Below are positions 7,545 through 14,140 of a stretch of 16,465 bases of DNA, piece by piece. The position numbers and the translations under genes were made by a program. The DNA lies in assembly GCA_934716785.1 (NCBI GenBank), contig CAKUYM010000064.1:1-16465 (forward strand). Reading direction: 5' to 3'. The stretch comes from an uncultured Bacteroides sp. (GTDB lineage: Bacteria; Bacteroidota; Bacteroidia; Bacteroidales; Bacteroidaceae). The notes under the pieces were generated by a model. That model did no database searches. It was not told where the DNA came from and was given only the letters and a program-made list of their open reading frames with translations. Position 1 is the stretch's first letter. The number at the start of each line of letters is the position of its first letter.

Positions 7545-8957
7545 CTATTTACTACTTTTCAATGTAGAAGGCTGCGATAGTCTCAAGCTGCTGACGATTG
7601 CCGCTACAACCGCGAATCCGCTTCCTACCATTAGACAGACTGCTGTACTCCGGTCGTGCGTGACAAAGCTGAAAAGCAAAGCCACCAACGTTGTTCCCGT
7701 TGTCTGCCCCAATAGACGTGCCATGCCCAACATTCCGCTTGCACCGCCCGAACGCTGTGGTGGAGCTGAAGAGATAATCGTGCTGTTGTTTGGCGTCTGA
7801 AACAGTCCGAAACCGGCACCGCACAGCATCAACCTCAGAATAATACTTATGTCGGACGACTCGGTAGTCAGGCTTGAAAGCAGGAATAACCCGATAGCGA
7901 AGATTGCCATACCGACACTTCCCAATATCCCCGGATGAATACGTTCGACGAGATACCCTGCCAACGGTGCCGTGACGAGTGTAGCCAACGGCCATGGGGT
8001 AAGCAGCAATCCGGTCATCACCTCGCTGTGGCCCAACGTGTTCTGGAGGAAGAACGGCAGGGAGACCATTGCCGACATCTGTGCGATGAACGAACAAACG
8101 GAGGTCAGGATAGACAGCCGGAAGATGGGTATTCGCAGCAGGTCTAACGGCAAAAGCGGAATCGTTTGCGTCAACTGTCGGCGTACATAATACGTTCCGA
8201 CCACCGTCAGCACCACCAACTGTATGACGAGAAAATCCATCCTCTCATGATGTGCAAATCCGTCCAAGGTATAAATCAGTAGTCCGAAAGTTATCGCATT
8301 CGCTATGGCACTGATATAGTCGAACCTCCGTTTTGACAGCTCCTCCTGTTTCGGCAGATGTTTGAAGCCCAACACCAGTGCCGTGATACCTAACGGCACG
8401 TTGACGGCAAACAACCAATGCCAACTGGCTATGGAGAGGATGCCGCTTGCCACGGAAGGTCCTGCCGCTGCCGATATGGCAACCACCATCGCGTTAATCC
8501 CCATCCCGCGTCCAAGCTGGCTCTTTGGGTAGATATACCGCAACTGTGCCGTATTCACACTCGTGATGGCGGAAGCGCTGAACCCTTGAAAGATACGTGC
8601 CACCGTCAGCGTCCAGAACGAATCGGACAGTGCGCAAATCAGTGAAGTGATGCAGAACAGCCCGATGCCCGAAAGAAAAACTTTCCGGTAGCCGATCATC
8701 TCGCCCAAGGCGGAGAAAGACAATAGTGAAATGACGATAGCCAACTGATATCCGTTGATAATCCACGTCGTCACGGAAGGTGTTGTTCCGAAGTCGTGTG
8801 AGAGTGTGGGCAATACGATGTTGACAATATTGATGTCCAGCACCGACATACAAAGAGCGAATCCGACGGATACCACCGCCCAGATACGTTTGGGCATCGG
8901 CAATCCGTCGGATTCGTCAGATGATATATTACGAGTTGTATTTATTGTTTGTTCCAT
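7545..8957 (-). CDS. DHA2-family (14-TM) MFS drug/proton antiporter
   Basis: An inner-membrane exporter of 470 residues, the usual length for the EmrB/QacA-like DHA2 group. Motif D1 appears as VLDINIVNIVLPTL (39-51), motif A as GEMIGYRKVF, and the antiporter motif C as AAGPSVASG followed by SWHWLFAVNVPLG. Hydrophobic stretches are consistent with 14 membrane segments. The N-terminal 20 residues are polar and cytosolic. The substrate cannot be told from sequence; such pumps often export lipophilic drugs or bile-type compounds. No membrane-fusion partner gene (EmrA type) or adjacent regulator is visible. The gene runs convergently into the rseP terminator and lies 100 bp downstream of nrdG on the same strand, with a possible operator in between. 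Confidence 0.92.
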   Translation of the reverse strand: MEQTINTTRNISSDESDGLPMPKRIWAVVSVGFALCMSVLDINIVNIVLPTLSHDFGTTPSVTTWIINGYQLAIVISLLSFSALGEMIGYRKVFLSGIGLFCITSLICALSDSFWTLTVARIFQGFSASAITSVNTAQLRYIYPKSQLGRGMGINAMVVAISAAAGPSVASGILSIASWHWLFAVNVPLGITALVLGFKHLPKQEELSKRRFDYISAIANAITFGLLIYTLDGFAHHERMDFLVIQLVVLTVVGTYYVRRQLTQTIPLLPLDLLRIPIFRLSILTSVCSFIAQMSAMVSLPFFLQNTLGHSEVMTGLLLTPWPLATLVTAPLAGYLVERIHPGILGSVGMAIFAIGLFLLSSLTTESSDISIILRLMLCGAGFGLFQTPNNSTIISSAPPQRSGGASGMLGMARLLGQTTGTTLVALLFSFVTHDRSTAVCLMVGSGFAVVAAIVSSLRLSQPSTLKSSK

Positions 8958-8985
8958 AAAAAATATTCTTCAAGGGTTATCGCTT

Positions 8986-9003
8986 GTCCGTAAAGTCCGT
9001 AAA
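8986..9003 (-). repeat. Two head-to-tail 9-bp units upstream of the MFS gene
   Basis: GTCCGTAAA occurs twice without a gap (8986-8994 and 8995-9003; TTTACGGAC on the coding strand), 29 to 46 bp before the MFS start codon. It overlaps TACTTTTA (9000-9007, minus strand), a 7-of-8 match to the TAnnTTTG promoter box. A tandem site over a promoter would suit a repressor or activator. This is inference from position only. Confidence 0.35.
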
Positions 9004-9057
9004 AGTAAACAAAACAATGATACAGGTGTTTTTCTGCTCCTCGAAAAATAAGTTTTT

Positions 9058-9627
9058 TTAGTGTAATAGAAGTCCGTCCTTCAACTTCATGATCCGCTGG
9101 TTACTGCTACCCCGGAATTCCAGATAAGGAGAATAGAGCGACTGCTCGAAGCGTCCGTCCACCAACACATCTATGTAGGGGAGAATCGCTTTCAGACGGG
9201 GAGCAGCCTGAAGCTCCTCATACGTATAACCGGTGTAACACCACACGTTCAAGCCCGTTTCTTCTTTCACCTGCTTGATTAACGGTAGGAACCTTTCCGG
9301 ATTGAAGAACGGATCCCCTCCGGAGAACGTCACCCCGTCCAGTAAGGGATTCGCTTTAATCTCCTTGATGATAGACGAAACCTTCTCCTCCGTCAGCGGT
9401 TCTCCAGCTCTTGGATTCCAACTTCCCGGATTGTGGCAGCCGTGGCAGTGATGAGAGCATCCGGCAAGGTAAATAGAATACCGGATGCCCGTACCGTCCA
9501 CTATCGTTTCGGGATAAGTCCCCAATAAATAGAGATCTGATGATTGGATATTGAGATCTGATGGTTGGGTATCAAGCTCTGATGGTTGCGAATCAAGATC
9601 CGCATTTTGCGAATTGATAGTTGTCAT
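9058..9627 (-). CDS. nrdG: NrdG, anaerobic RNR-activating radical SAM enzyme, with N-terminal repeat extension
   Basis: NrdG reduces SAM with a [4Fe-4S] cluster and installs the glycyl radical on NrdD. The cluster motif CSHHCHGC (CX3CX2C) is at residues 57-64, preceded by [17 protein letters not shown] and followed by HNPGSW and the SAM-binding FSGGDPF, all typical. The protein has 189 residues counting from the ATG at 9627; the frame can also start at a TTG at 9636. Most NrdG proteins are about 155 residues and begin close to the sequence [15 protein letters not shown]. Here about 32 extra residues precede it, made of four 7-residue repeats (residues 5-32). The start lies 28 bp after the nrdD stop, so the pair is cotranscribed and probably shares the cobalamin switch. 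Confidence 0.93.
   Translation of the reverse strand: MTTINSQNADLDSQPSELDTQPSDLNIQSSDLYLLGTYPETIVDGTGIRYSIYLAGCSHHCHGCHNPGSWNPRAGEPLTEEKVSSIIKEIKANPLLDGVTFSGGDPFFNPERFLPLIKQVKEETGLNVWCYTGYTYEELQAAPRLKAILPYIDVLVDGRFEQSLYSPYLEFRGSSNQRIMKLKDGLLLH
9533..9616 (-). repeat. Four tandem 21-bp units inside the 5' end of nrdG
   Basis: Imperfect 21-bp units occupy 9533-9553, 9554-9574, 9575-9595 and 9596-9616. They encode [21 protein letters not shown] and NIQSSDL, a heptad of consensus [ND]-x-Q-[PS]-S-[DE]-L. The unit length is a multiple of three, so copy number can change without breaking the frame. The units nearest the enzyme core are the most alike, as expected of expansion by slippage. Confidence 0.9.
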
Positions 9628-9655
9628 TTCAAACAATATAAACCACCCTCAACTC

Positions 9656-12049
9656 CTACAAGTGCTTTACGCGGTCTTTCTCTTCTGCCCGTTTGGCTGA
9701 GTTCCAAGAACTCAAGTCGCCCGTCAGATAACCGGTGATACGTCTCATACGCAAAATATTCTCACTTTGGCAGACAGGACATTTGTCAAAAATCACCCCT
9801 CTGTAGCCGCAGTTGTGACACGTATCTACCGGATGGTTGATAGAACCGTAGCCTATTCCTTCGTCGTGCATCACTTTCACTATCTTAGCAATAGCACGTA
9901 CATTCTTCTGAGCTTCGCCGTCCAGCTCCACATACGTGATGTGTCCGCCGCGAGTGATGGCATGGAACGGAGCCTCCCGTTTGATTTTATCAACAATGCT
10001 GATGTGCTCTTTCACGTCCACGTGGAATGAGTTAACGTAATAGTCGCGGTCTGTCACTCCGGGTATCTTTCCGTATTTCCGGCGATCCATCTTCGTGAAG
10101 CGACCCGACAATCCTTCTGCCGGAGTGGCGAGTACCGAGTAGTTCAGGTTATATTTCGCCTTGTATTCGTCTGCCACCTTGTTCATCTCCAGCACAGCCT
10201 CATACAATGTGTCCCAAGCCTTTTGGTCGTGGCCGTGTCCTTTTCCGTAGAGAGCCACCATTGCATTGTGTCCGCCGATAAATCCGATGCCCAATGTACC
10301 GCTGCGCAATACGTCGCCCACCTGTTCGTTAGGATTCAGCGCTGCACCGCCTTTCCACACATCATTTCCCATCATGAACGGGAACTGGCGTGCCAATGCC
10401 GTGCGTTGATACTGATAACGTTCGTAAAGCTGGTCGGCCACGAGGGTAGCCATATTGTGCACAGACTCGATGAAAATCTCTTTCGCTTTCTGCTCGATGG
10501 CATCCGTGTTGCGCTCATCATCTATAAGGCTTTCGGCTTTGATACGGGCTTCGATAGCCAGTCTCGGCATGTTCAGCGTGGTGAAAGAAAGATTGCCGCG
10601 TCCTAAAGACGACTTTTCACCCGCCACATTCTCGAATACACGCGTGCGGCAACCCATTGTCGCCAGTTCGTAGATGTAACGTTTCGGATCGTCCGCTCTC
10701 CATTTCTCGTTCTTGTTGAAAGGCGTGTCGAGGAACATGAAGTTTGGAAACAATGCTTTCGCGGTAGTCTGGCAGGCCTTCAGCAGCAAGTCGAAGTTGG
10801 GCGCTTCATAACTGTCCTTCATCGCCTCCTCTATGTTCTCCGCCTTCATCGCCTTCTCAAAGTCCTTTTCCGAGTAAGACACCCCGTCCTTCACCTTGAA
10901 TATCTGAATCGGGAATACAGGCACCTCGCCCCGTGCGCCCAAGCCCTCGATGGTAGCTTTCAGCAACTCCTCAATCACCATCCGTCCTTCGGCAGAAGTG
11001 TCCGTGCCGTAGTTGATGGAGCTGAACACCACCTGATTACCACCGCGTGAGTGCATCGTGTTCAGGTTGTGGATAAATCCTTCCATAGCCTGATGCGTAT
11101 CCTTGCGGGTCTGCTGGTATGCCTTCTCCGTGATGCGTGCCAAGTGCTCCTTGTCTATGATGATCTGCAGGGCCACCAAAGCGATGCGCAATGTCTCGCG
11201 TTCGGCTTCGGTCGACTTGATAGACGGCAGATACTCCTCTATCAGCCTGCGGATAGCTTTTTCGTCTGCCTGGCTGCCGTTTTCCATCGCCATGTAGAAG
11301 TTGATGAACGATGCCATGTGCTTGCGGAAAGATTTAGCCACACCTTTTGCCATGAAGAAGTCGAACGCGGGGATTGCCTGTCCGCCGTGCTGCTCGTTCT
11401 GGTTGGTCTGGAAAATGATGGTTGCCAGTGTCGCATAGCTTTGGATGCTTTGCGGGGTGCGGATGCTGCCGTTCTTTGTGCGGAAGCCGCGTTCAAAGAG
11501 GTCGTCCATATCATATTGGATACAGGTCGTTGTCTTGGTGGGGTAGTAATCCAGGTCGTGGATATGAATGTCGCCCAACTGGTGTGCTTCCGCAAACCGT
11601 TTCGGCAATAAATATTTGTAGGTATAATCCTTGGTCACCTCAGAAGCGAAAGTCATCATCTGTCCGGCAGGCGTGTGGCTGCTCATGTTGGCGTTGCTCA
11701 GGTTGATGTCATTCTTGTCGATGGCAACGATACCGTCCATCACGTGCTTCATCTGAGTCTTCTTGTCCCGTTCCGTATTCCGCCATTCACGGTAGATGAT
11801 ATATTTCTTTGCTACCTCCGGCCTTACCTTCATCAGTTCTTTTTCCACTAAGTCCTGAATCTCTTCCACGGTAATGGTAGGAGCGGCAAACTGATTGATT
11901 ACATTCATCGTGATGTCAGCCACCAACTGCTGCTCATCTTGAATCCCTGTTGCGCTGAATGCCTTGCTGATTGCATTCTTGATTTTACTGATAGAGAAAT
12001 CTTCTCTTTTTCCATCACGTTTGATGATACAAATTTCTGCGTAGTTCAT
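9656..12049 (-). CDS. nrdD: NrdD, class III anaerobic ribonucleoside-triphosphate reductase
   Basis: This oxygen-sensitive glycyl-radical enzyme makes dNTPs in anaerobic cells. The 797-residue protein starts with an ATP-cone regulatory domain (about 4-95, CIIKRDGKREDFSISKIKNA). The catalytic barrel contains C176 in TTTCIQYD and C467 in ATMGCRTRV, the latter in the position expected for the thiyl radical. A four-Cys zinc site lies at C744, C747, C757 and C760 (CHNC...CPVC), and the radical glycine is G773 in RRITGYL near the C-terminus. All expected elements are intact. nrdG follows 28 bp downstream. A cobalamin riboswitch fills the leader, so B12 likely lowers expression and the enzyme would serve when cobalamin is scarce. 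Confidence 0.97.
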   Translation of the reverse strand: MNYAEICIIKRDGKREDFSISKIKNAISKAFSATGIQDEQQLVADITMNVINQFAAPTITVEEIQDLVEKELMKVRPEVAKKYIIYREWRNTERDKKTQMKHVMDGIVAIDKNDINLSNANMSSHTPAGQMMTFASEVTKDYTYKYLLPKRFAEAHQLGDIHIHDLDYYPTKTTTCIQYDMDDLFERGFRTKNGSIRTPQSIQSYATLATIIFQTNQNEQHGGQAIPAFDFFMAKGVAKSFRKHMASFINFYMAMENGSQADEKAIRRLIEEYLPSIKSTEAERETLRIALVALQIIIDKEHLARITEKAYQQTRKDTHQAMEGFIHNLNTMHSRGGNQVVFSSINYGTDTSAEGRMVIEELLKATIEGLGARGEVPVFPIQIFKVKDGVSYSEKDFEKAMKAENIEEAMKDSYEAPNFDLLLKACQTTAKALFPNFMFLDTPFNKNEKWRADDPKRYIYELATMGCRTRVFENVAGEKSSLGRGNLSFTTLNMPRLAIEARIKAESLIDDERNTDAIEQKAKEIFIESVHNMATLVADQLYERYQYQRTALARQFPFMMGNDVWKGGAALNPNEQVGDVLRSGTLGIGFIGGHNAMVALYGKGHGHDQKAWDTLYEAVLEMNKVADEYKAKYNLNYSVLATPAEGLSGRFTKMDRRKYGKIPGVTDRDYYVNSFHVDVKEHISIVDKIKREAPFHAITRGGHITYVELDGEAQKNVRAIAKIVKVMHDEGIGYGSINHPVDTCHNCGYRGVIFDKCPVCQSENILRMRRITGYLTGDLSSWNSAKRAEEKDRVKHL

Positions 12050-12096
12050 AACTTTAACTCCCGAAAGTGATTAATAATATATATTTGTTCGATTCC

Positions 12097-12233
12097 GGCA
12101 GGTCTTCTGACTTATCCCTCCCTCGCACGCCTTCCCACACCAGTGGTGCAGTGGCATAGTGTGCGGATTCACAGAGAATTACAGCAGCGGGTACTGTCGC
12201 CGATTTGCACAGCGTTCCCTCATTGACTAAACC
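12097..12233 (-). ncRNA. Cobalamin (B12) riboswitch in the nrdDG leader
   Basis: On the minus strand the leader contains the conserved pieces in order: CGACAGTACCCGCTGCTGTA (the CCCGC...CTGTAA core block), then GCCACTG, GGGAAGGCG, and the B12 box AGTCAGAAGACCTGCC at 12097-12112. It ends 47 bp before the nrdD ATG. No intrinsic terminator with a U-run is seen between the aptamer and the ATG, so the output is more likely control of translation or folding around the start than early termination. Cobalamin control of B12-independent ribonucleotide reductases in genomes that also carry NrdJ is known from comparative genomics. Confidence 0.93.
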
Positions 12234-12257
12234 TCTTTTTAGCTCCGAAAACGGATG

Positions 12258-12265
12258 CAAAGATA
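12258..12265 (-). promoter_or_regulatory. Bacteroidetes -7 promoter box for nrdDG
   Basis: The minus strand reads TATCTTTG, a perfect TAnnTTTG, about 25 nt upstream of the aptamer's first conserved block. Transcription would start near 12250, giving a leader of about 200 nt that contains the whole riboswitch. No good -33 TTTG was found at the expected spacing. Confidence 0.6.
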
Positions 12266-12334
12266 GGAGATAATCCAATATCCCGGTTAGCTTTTAACAT
12301 TAAATTTTGGGAAACTTTTCTTTCTCATTGATAC

Positions 12335-12363
12335 AGAAAGTTTTCCAAAACGGAAAACTTTCT
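12335..12363. other. 12-bp perfect hairpin, terminator-like
   Basis: AGAAAGTTTTCC (12335-12346) pairs perfectly with GGAAAACTTTCT (12352-12363) around a 5-nt loop. On the plus strand TCTGTTTTT follows, resembling a U-tract, but no plus-strand gene is seen immediately upstream. On the minus strand it lies just after the truncated gene at 12410-12520 and could be that gene's old terminator, though the minus-side flank lacks a T-run. The stem is AT-rich and its role uncertain. Confidence 0.45.
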
Positions 12364-12409
12364 TCTGTTTTTAACTTGCGTAGTTTCTATTTTTGTTATC
12401 GAATTTAGG

Positions 12410-12520
12410 TTAGCCATTCGGCACACAAAAGCGGTTTTTATCGATGTAGAGATAATTCTCTTCGCGAATCTCTGCAAAAGTCTGTATCCCAATAGGAAGC
12501 TTCCGCAATATGTCGTCCAT
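12410..12520 (-). pseudogene. N-terminal stump of an AAA-ATPase/PD-(D/E)XK nuclease family gene
   Basis: A 36-codon minus-strand frame starts at ATG 12520 and contains RKLPIGIQTFAEIREENYLY followed by IDKNRF. This is the start motif (LPIGIQ-F--IR---Y-YVDKT) of a very common Bacteroidales family with an N-terminal AAA-ATPase-like domain (PF09820) and a C-terminal PD-(D/E)XK nuclease-like domain (PF08011). Full proteins are over 500 residues. Here the frame ends at a TAA soon after the first motif, and nothing of the rest is visible before nrdD. The remaining protein is far too short to work, so I call it a deletion remnant. Confidence 0.7.
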
Positions 12521-12548
12521 AACAGCTATTCTTATATTTTTTAATTTT

Positions 12549-12556
12549 CAAAGGTA
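12549..12556 (-). promoter_or_regulatory. Promoter box in front of the truncated ATPase-family gene
   Basis: The minus strand reads TACCTTTG, a perfect TAnnTTTG, 28 bp before the ATG at 12520. The promoter seems to have outlived the gene body. A transcript from here would cross the hairpin at 12335-12363 and run toward the nrdDG leader. Confidence 0.5.
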
Positions 12557-12610
12557 CACATTTTTATGGAATTAGCATGTATAAAACGTGCAAAAAACAT
12601 TGGGGTATGA

Positions 12611-12842
12611 AGTTCATTTGCAAGGCTTTCCAATATAAAAGATAAGTTGGCGATTGCTAAAAAAATACATAGAAATGGCAGTGTTGTATGTACTTGTCGT
12701 GATTTGAGTGTATGTAATAATGTATTAAGACACATTTCTATAGATGAATTTTTCTATAGATGAATTGGTATTAGAAGGTGGATTGACAGATAAGGCGAAT
12801 TGGTATTATATGAACGGATTAAATATTATAGGGATAAATTAA
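12611..12842 (+). pseudogene. Possible broken 5' part of the gene at 12848
   Basis: A plus-strand frame is open from 12611 (after TGA 12608-12610) to TGA at 12761-12763, reading AKKIHRNGSVVCTCRDLSVC and then NNVLRHISIDE. If one copy of the 16-bp duplication at 12735-12766 is removed, the frame continues as LVLEGGLTDKANWYY. That frame in turn joins the downstream gene as YERIKYYRDKLKYMDKLKQ if the AT at 12810-12811 is dropped. As written, the second frame (ATG 12744) ends at TAA 12842. The stretch could thus be the disabled N-terminal end of the next gene, or two chance frames in AT-rich DNA; the opposite strand is also open over 12541-12735. Only the duplication is certain. Confidence 0.35.
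12735..12766. repeat. Exact 16-bp tandem duplication
   Basis: TTTCTATAGATGAATT occurs twice with no gap and no mismatch (12735-12750, 12751-12766). A 16-bp unit is not a multiple of three, so gaining or losing a copy shifts any frame that crosses it. Confidence 0.95.
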
Positions 12843-12847
12843 AATAC

Positions 12848-13519
12848 ATGGATAAATTAAAGCAAAGCGTGAAGAAGGGGGCAACTTCCATGGCACGTGT
12901 CCGTCTACATAGCTTGAAGGACTTGGAACAGATGTTGGGTAGTTTTTATGGTTTCTATAATTATAAGGTCAATAGTCCCTATCTGGCTATAGAGCAAAAT
13001 CTCATAGTCCGACTTATAAGGCTTGTGGTTTCTCAATTGGAGGACAACCCCCGATTACATGACAAAACAGTGTCATCATGTGGAATTCCAAAGAGTACGA
13101 ATGGCTTTAGGCGCGTTCATTTCAGGTTTGTGTTGCCTGAGCACGAACCGTTCAGTGCCAATGCCCGTCTTTTGTGCTTGTATCAGTTGGAGGATCATAT
13201 GATGCAGTTGGTTGACTTATTGGGATGCCAAGTGACAGGTATTCCCTATTCGGTAACGGAACAGCAGACCCTTAAGCGGATAAAGAAAATGTTTGTCCGC
13301 CAGCTTAAGGGGACGGATAAGTATCGGATGTTCAAGAAGAAATGTCCGTCTTATGCTGCGCGGATTACTCCGAAAGAAAGGCAAGAACGGCTGGATATAC
13401 AGAAGGATGAGAAACTGCTGAAGATTGTCAATGGAAAAATCACTAAGATTAATCCTCATTCGAAGAAGTACAAAGCCTTGAAAGAAGAACTGCTTCGGAA
13501 GATACAGCAGATGGATTAA
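12848..13519 (+). CDS. Hypothetical basic protein, family not recognised
   Basis: The frame gives 223 residues from the ATG at 12848. It stays open to a TTG at 12800, and another ATG at 12890 (MARVRLHSLKDLEQM) is also possible. The protein is strongly basic, with no signal peptide and no clear membrane segment. The centre holds AIEQNLIVRLIRLVVSQLED and LCLYQLEDHMMQLVDLLGCQ, likely helices. The last 80 residues are rich in Lys and Arg (LKRIKKMFVRQLKGTDKYRM, later KINPHSKKYKALKEELLRKI). A nucleic-acid-binding role is a guess from charge only. A good terminator follows 12 bp after the stop, so it is probably a single-gene unit. The upstream part may have been lost through a frame-shifting duplication. 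Confidence 0.6.
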   Translation: MDKLKQSVKKGATSMARVRLHSLKDLEQMLGSFYGFYNYKVNSPYLAIEQNLIVRLIRLVVSQLEDNPRLHDKTVSSCGIPKSTNGFRRVHFRFVLPEHEPFSANARLLCLYQLEDHMMQLVDLLGCQVTGIPYSVTEQQTLKRIKKMFVRQLKGTDKYRMFKKKCPSYAARITPKERQERLDIQKDEKLLKIVNGKITKINPHSKKYKALKEELLRKIQQMD

Positions 13520-13531
13520 GGACTTGTGATG

Positions 13532-13571
13532 AAGGAACAGGCGAATATTATCGGTTCGTCTGTTCCTTTTT
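13532..13571 (+). terminator. Intrinsic terminator after the basic hypothetical gene
   Basis: AAGGAACAGGCGAA (13532-13545) pairs with TTCGTCTGTTCCTT (13555-13568), with one G-U pair and a 9-nt loop, and the T-run extends through 13571. It is 12 bp after the stop at 13519 and oriented along the plus strand. It separates that gene from the convergent immunity-type gene at 13601. Confidence 0.85.
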
Positions 13572-13600
13572 GCCTAACTTATTATGTAGGACTAAAAGTT

Positions 13601-13969
13601 CTACAAAGTATAATAATTACGTAGATTGCCGTTTTTCCATTCCTTTATAGTCATCTCAGCATTAAAAGATTCTATACCATCCATTTTGGCCACCTCTTTT
13701 AATACTTTAATACTTTCTTTTTCATACACAGGCAGTAAATATGTAGCAGCCCATGAACGTAAAGATATATCAGGATGTGTATAAAATATAGATAATTCAT
13801 ATAGCGAATTATTTTTTCTTAAATACTTGGCTATATCTGCCAATATGTCAAAATTACGATTTGCTATCTTGCTTTTTCCATTCCTGATAGCTTCTCCATA
13901 CTTTATAGCCGCATCTTCGAAAAACTTTAATGCCTCTTTTAAATTATTGATTTTTCTCATGGTTTCCAT
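13601..13969 (-). CDS. DUF2019-like HEAT-type protein, probable orphan immunity protein
   Basis: This 122-residue protein reads KYGEAIRNGKSKIANRNFDI, then THPDISLRSWAATYLLPVY, and ends with MTIKEWKNGNL. The order of a NxxxD helix, a 'hPD-SLRSWAA' HEAT-like repeat and a final 'A---I-EW--G' matches my memory of DUF2019, a family common next to Rhs and other polymorphic toxins. There is no signal peptide. A Met at residue 4 is an alternative start. About 20 bp upstream lies a decayed copy of the Rhs core/tip junction, so its toxin partner seems to be gone and this gene would protect against an ancestral or foreign tip. Immunity is inferred from context, not shown. Confidence 0.72.
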   Translation of the reverse strand: METMRKINNLKEALKFFEDAAIKYGEAIRNGKSKIANRNFDILADIAKYLRKNNSLYELSIFYTHPDISLRSWAATYLLPVYEKESIKVLKEVAKMDGIESFNAEMTIKEWKNGNLRNYYTL

Positions 13970-13990
13970 CCATATCTTTTTAATGTTTCT

Positions 13991-14140
13991 ATTCTAAAGT
14001 CCGGTAATGTTCTATATCATCAGGGAGGTCTGCACCTAATATAGCTCCATCCTTCACGAGTCGTTCTTTCTTCTGTTACATCATCGTCCCATAAGAAATA
14101 ACCGAAGCAGTCCATTATCCAATCCTCTCTATTCGGATCT
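13991..14140 (-). pseudogene. Fossil of the Rhs core/toxin-tip junction, frameshifted
   Basis: These 150 bp match 16241-16391, inside the live Rhs gene, at about 95% over 14001-14138 by eye. Translated, the fossil gives IDPNREDWIMDCFGYFLWDD and then DVTEERTTREGWSYI, as in the live protein. One extra base near 14037 then shifts the frame to an immediate stop (RCRPP then TGA). Allowing for that base, the sequence continues GADLPDDIEHYRTLE to a stop just before the DUF2019 gene. Neither an upstream core nor a downstream toxin domain remains. It is the scar of an earlier Rhs 3' end. Confidence 0.9.

Noticed and set aside
9533..9616. CRISPR-like array
   Set aside because: The units are contiguous 21-bp tandem repeats without spacers, and they are in frame within nrdG.
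9634..9636. TTG as the start of nrdG
   Set aside because: An ATG lies three codons downstream (9627) with a normal spacing from nrdD. The TTG start adds only three residues with no family support.
12054..12278. A 74-codon minus-strand frame upstream of nrdD
   Set aside because: It lies fully over the cobalamin riboswitch, its protein resembles nothing, and the conserved RNA blocks explain the sequence.
12541..12735. A 64-codon minus-strand frame beside the ATPase stump
   Set aside because: It covers AT-rich non-coding DNA and the stump's promoter box, and has no recognisable motif. A plus-strand frame is at least as plausible there.
12848..13519. Basic protein as a transposase or plasmid replication protein
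   Set aside because: No DDE, HUH or replication-initiator motif could be seen. Charge and helices alone do not support the call.
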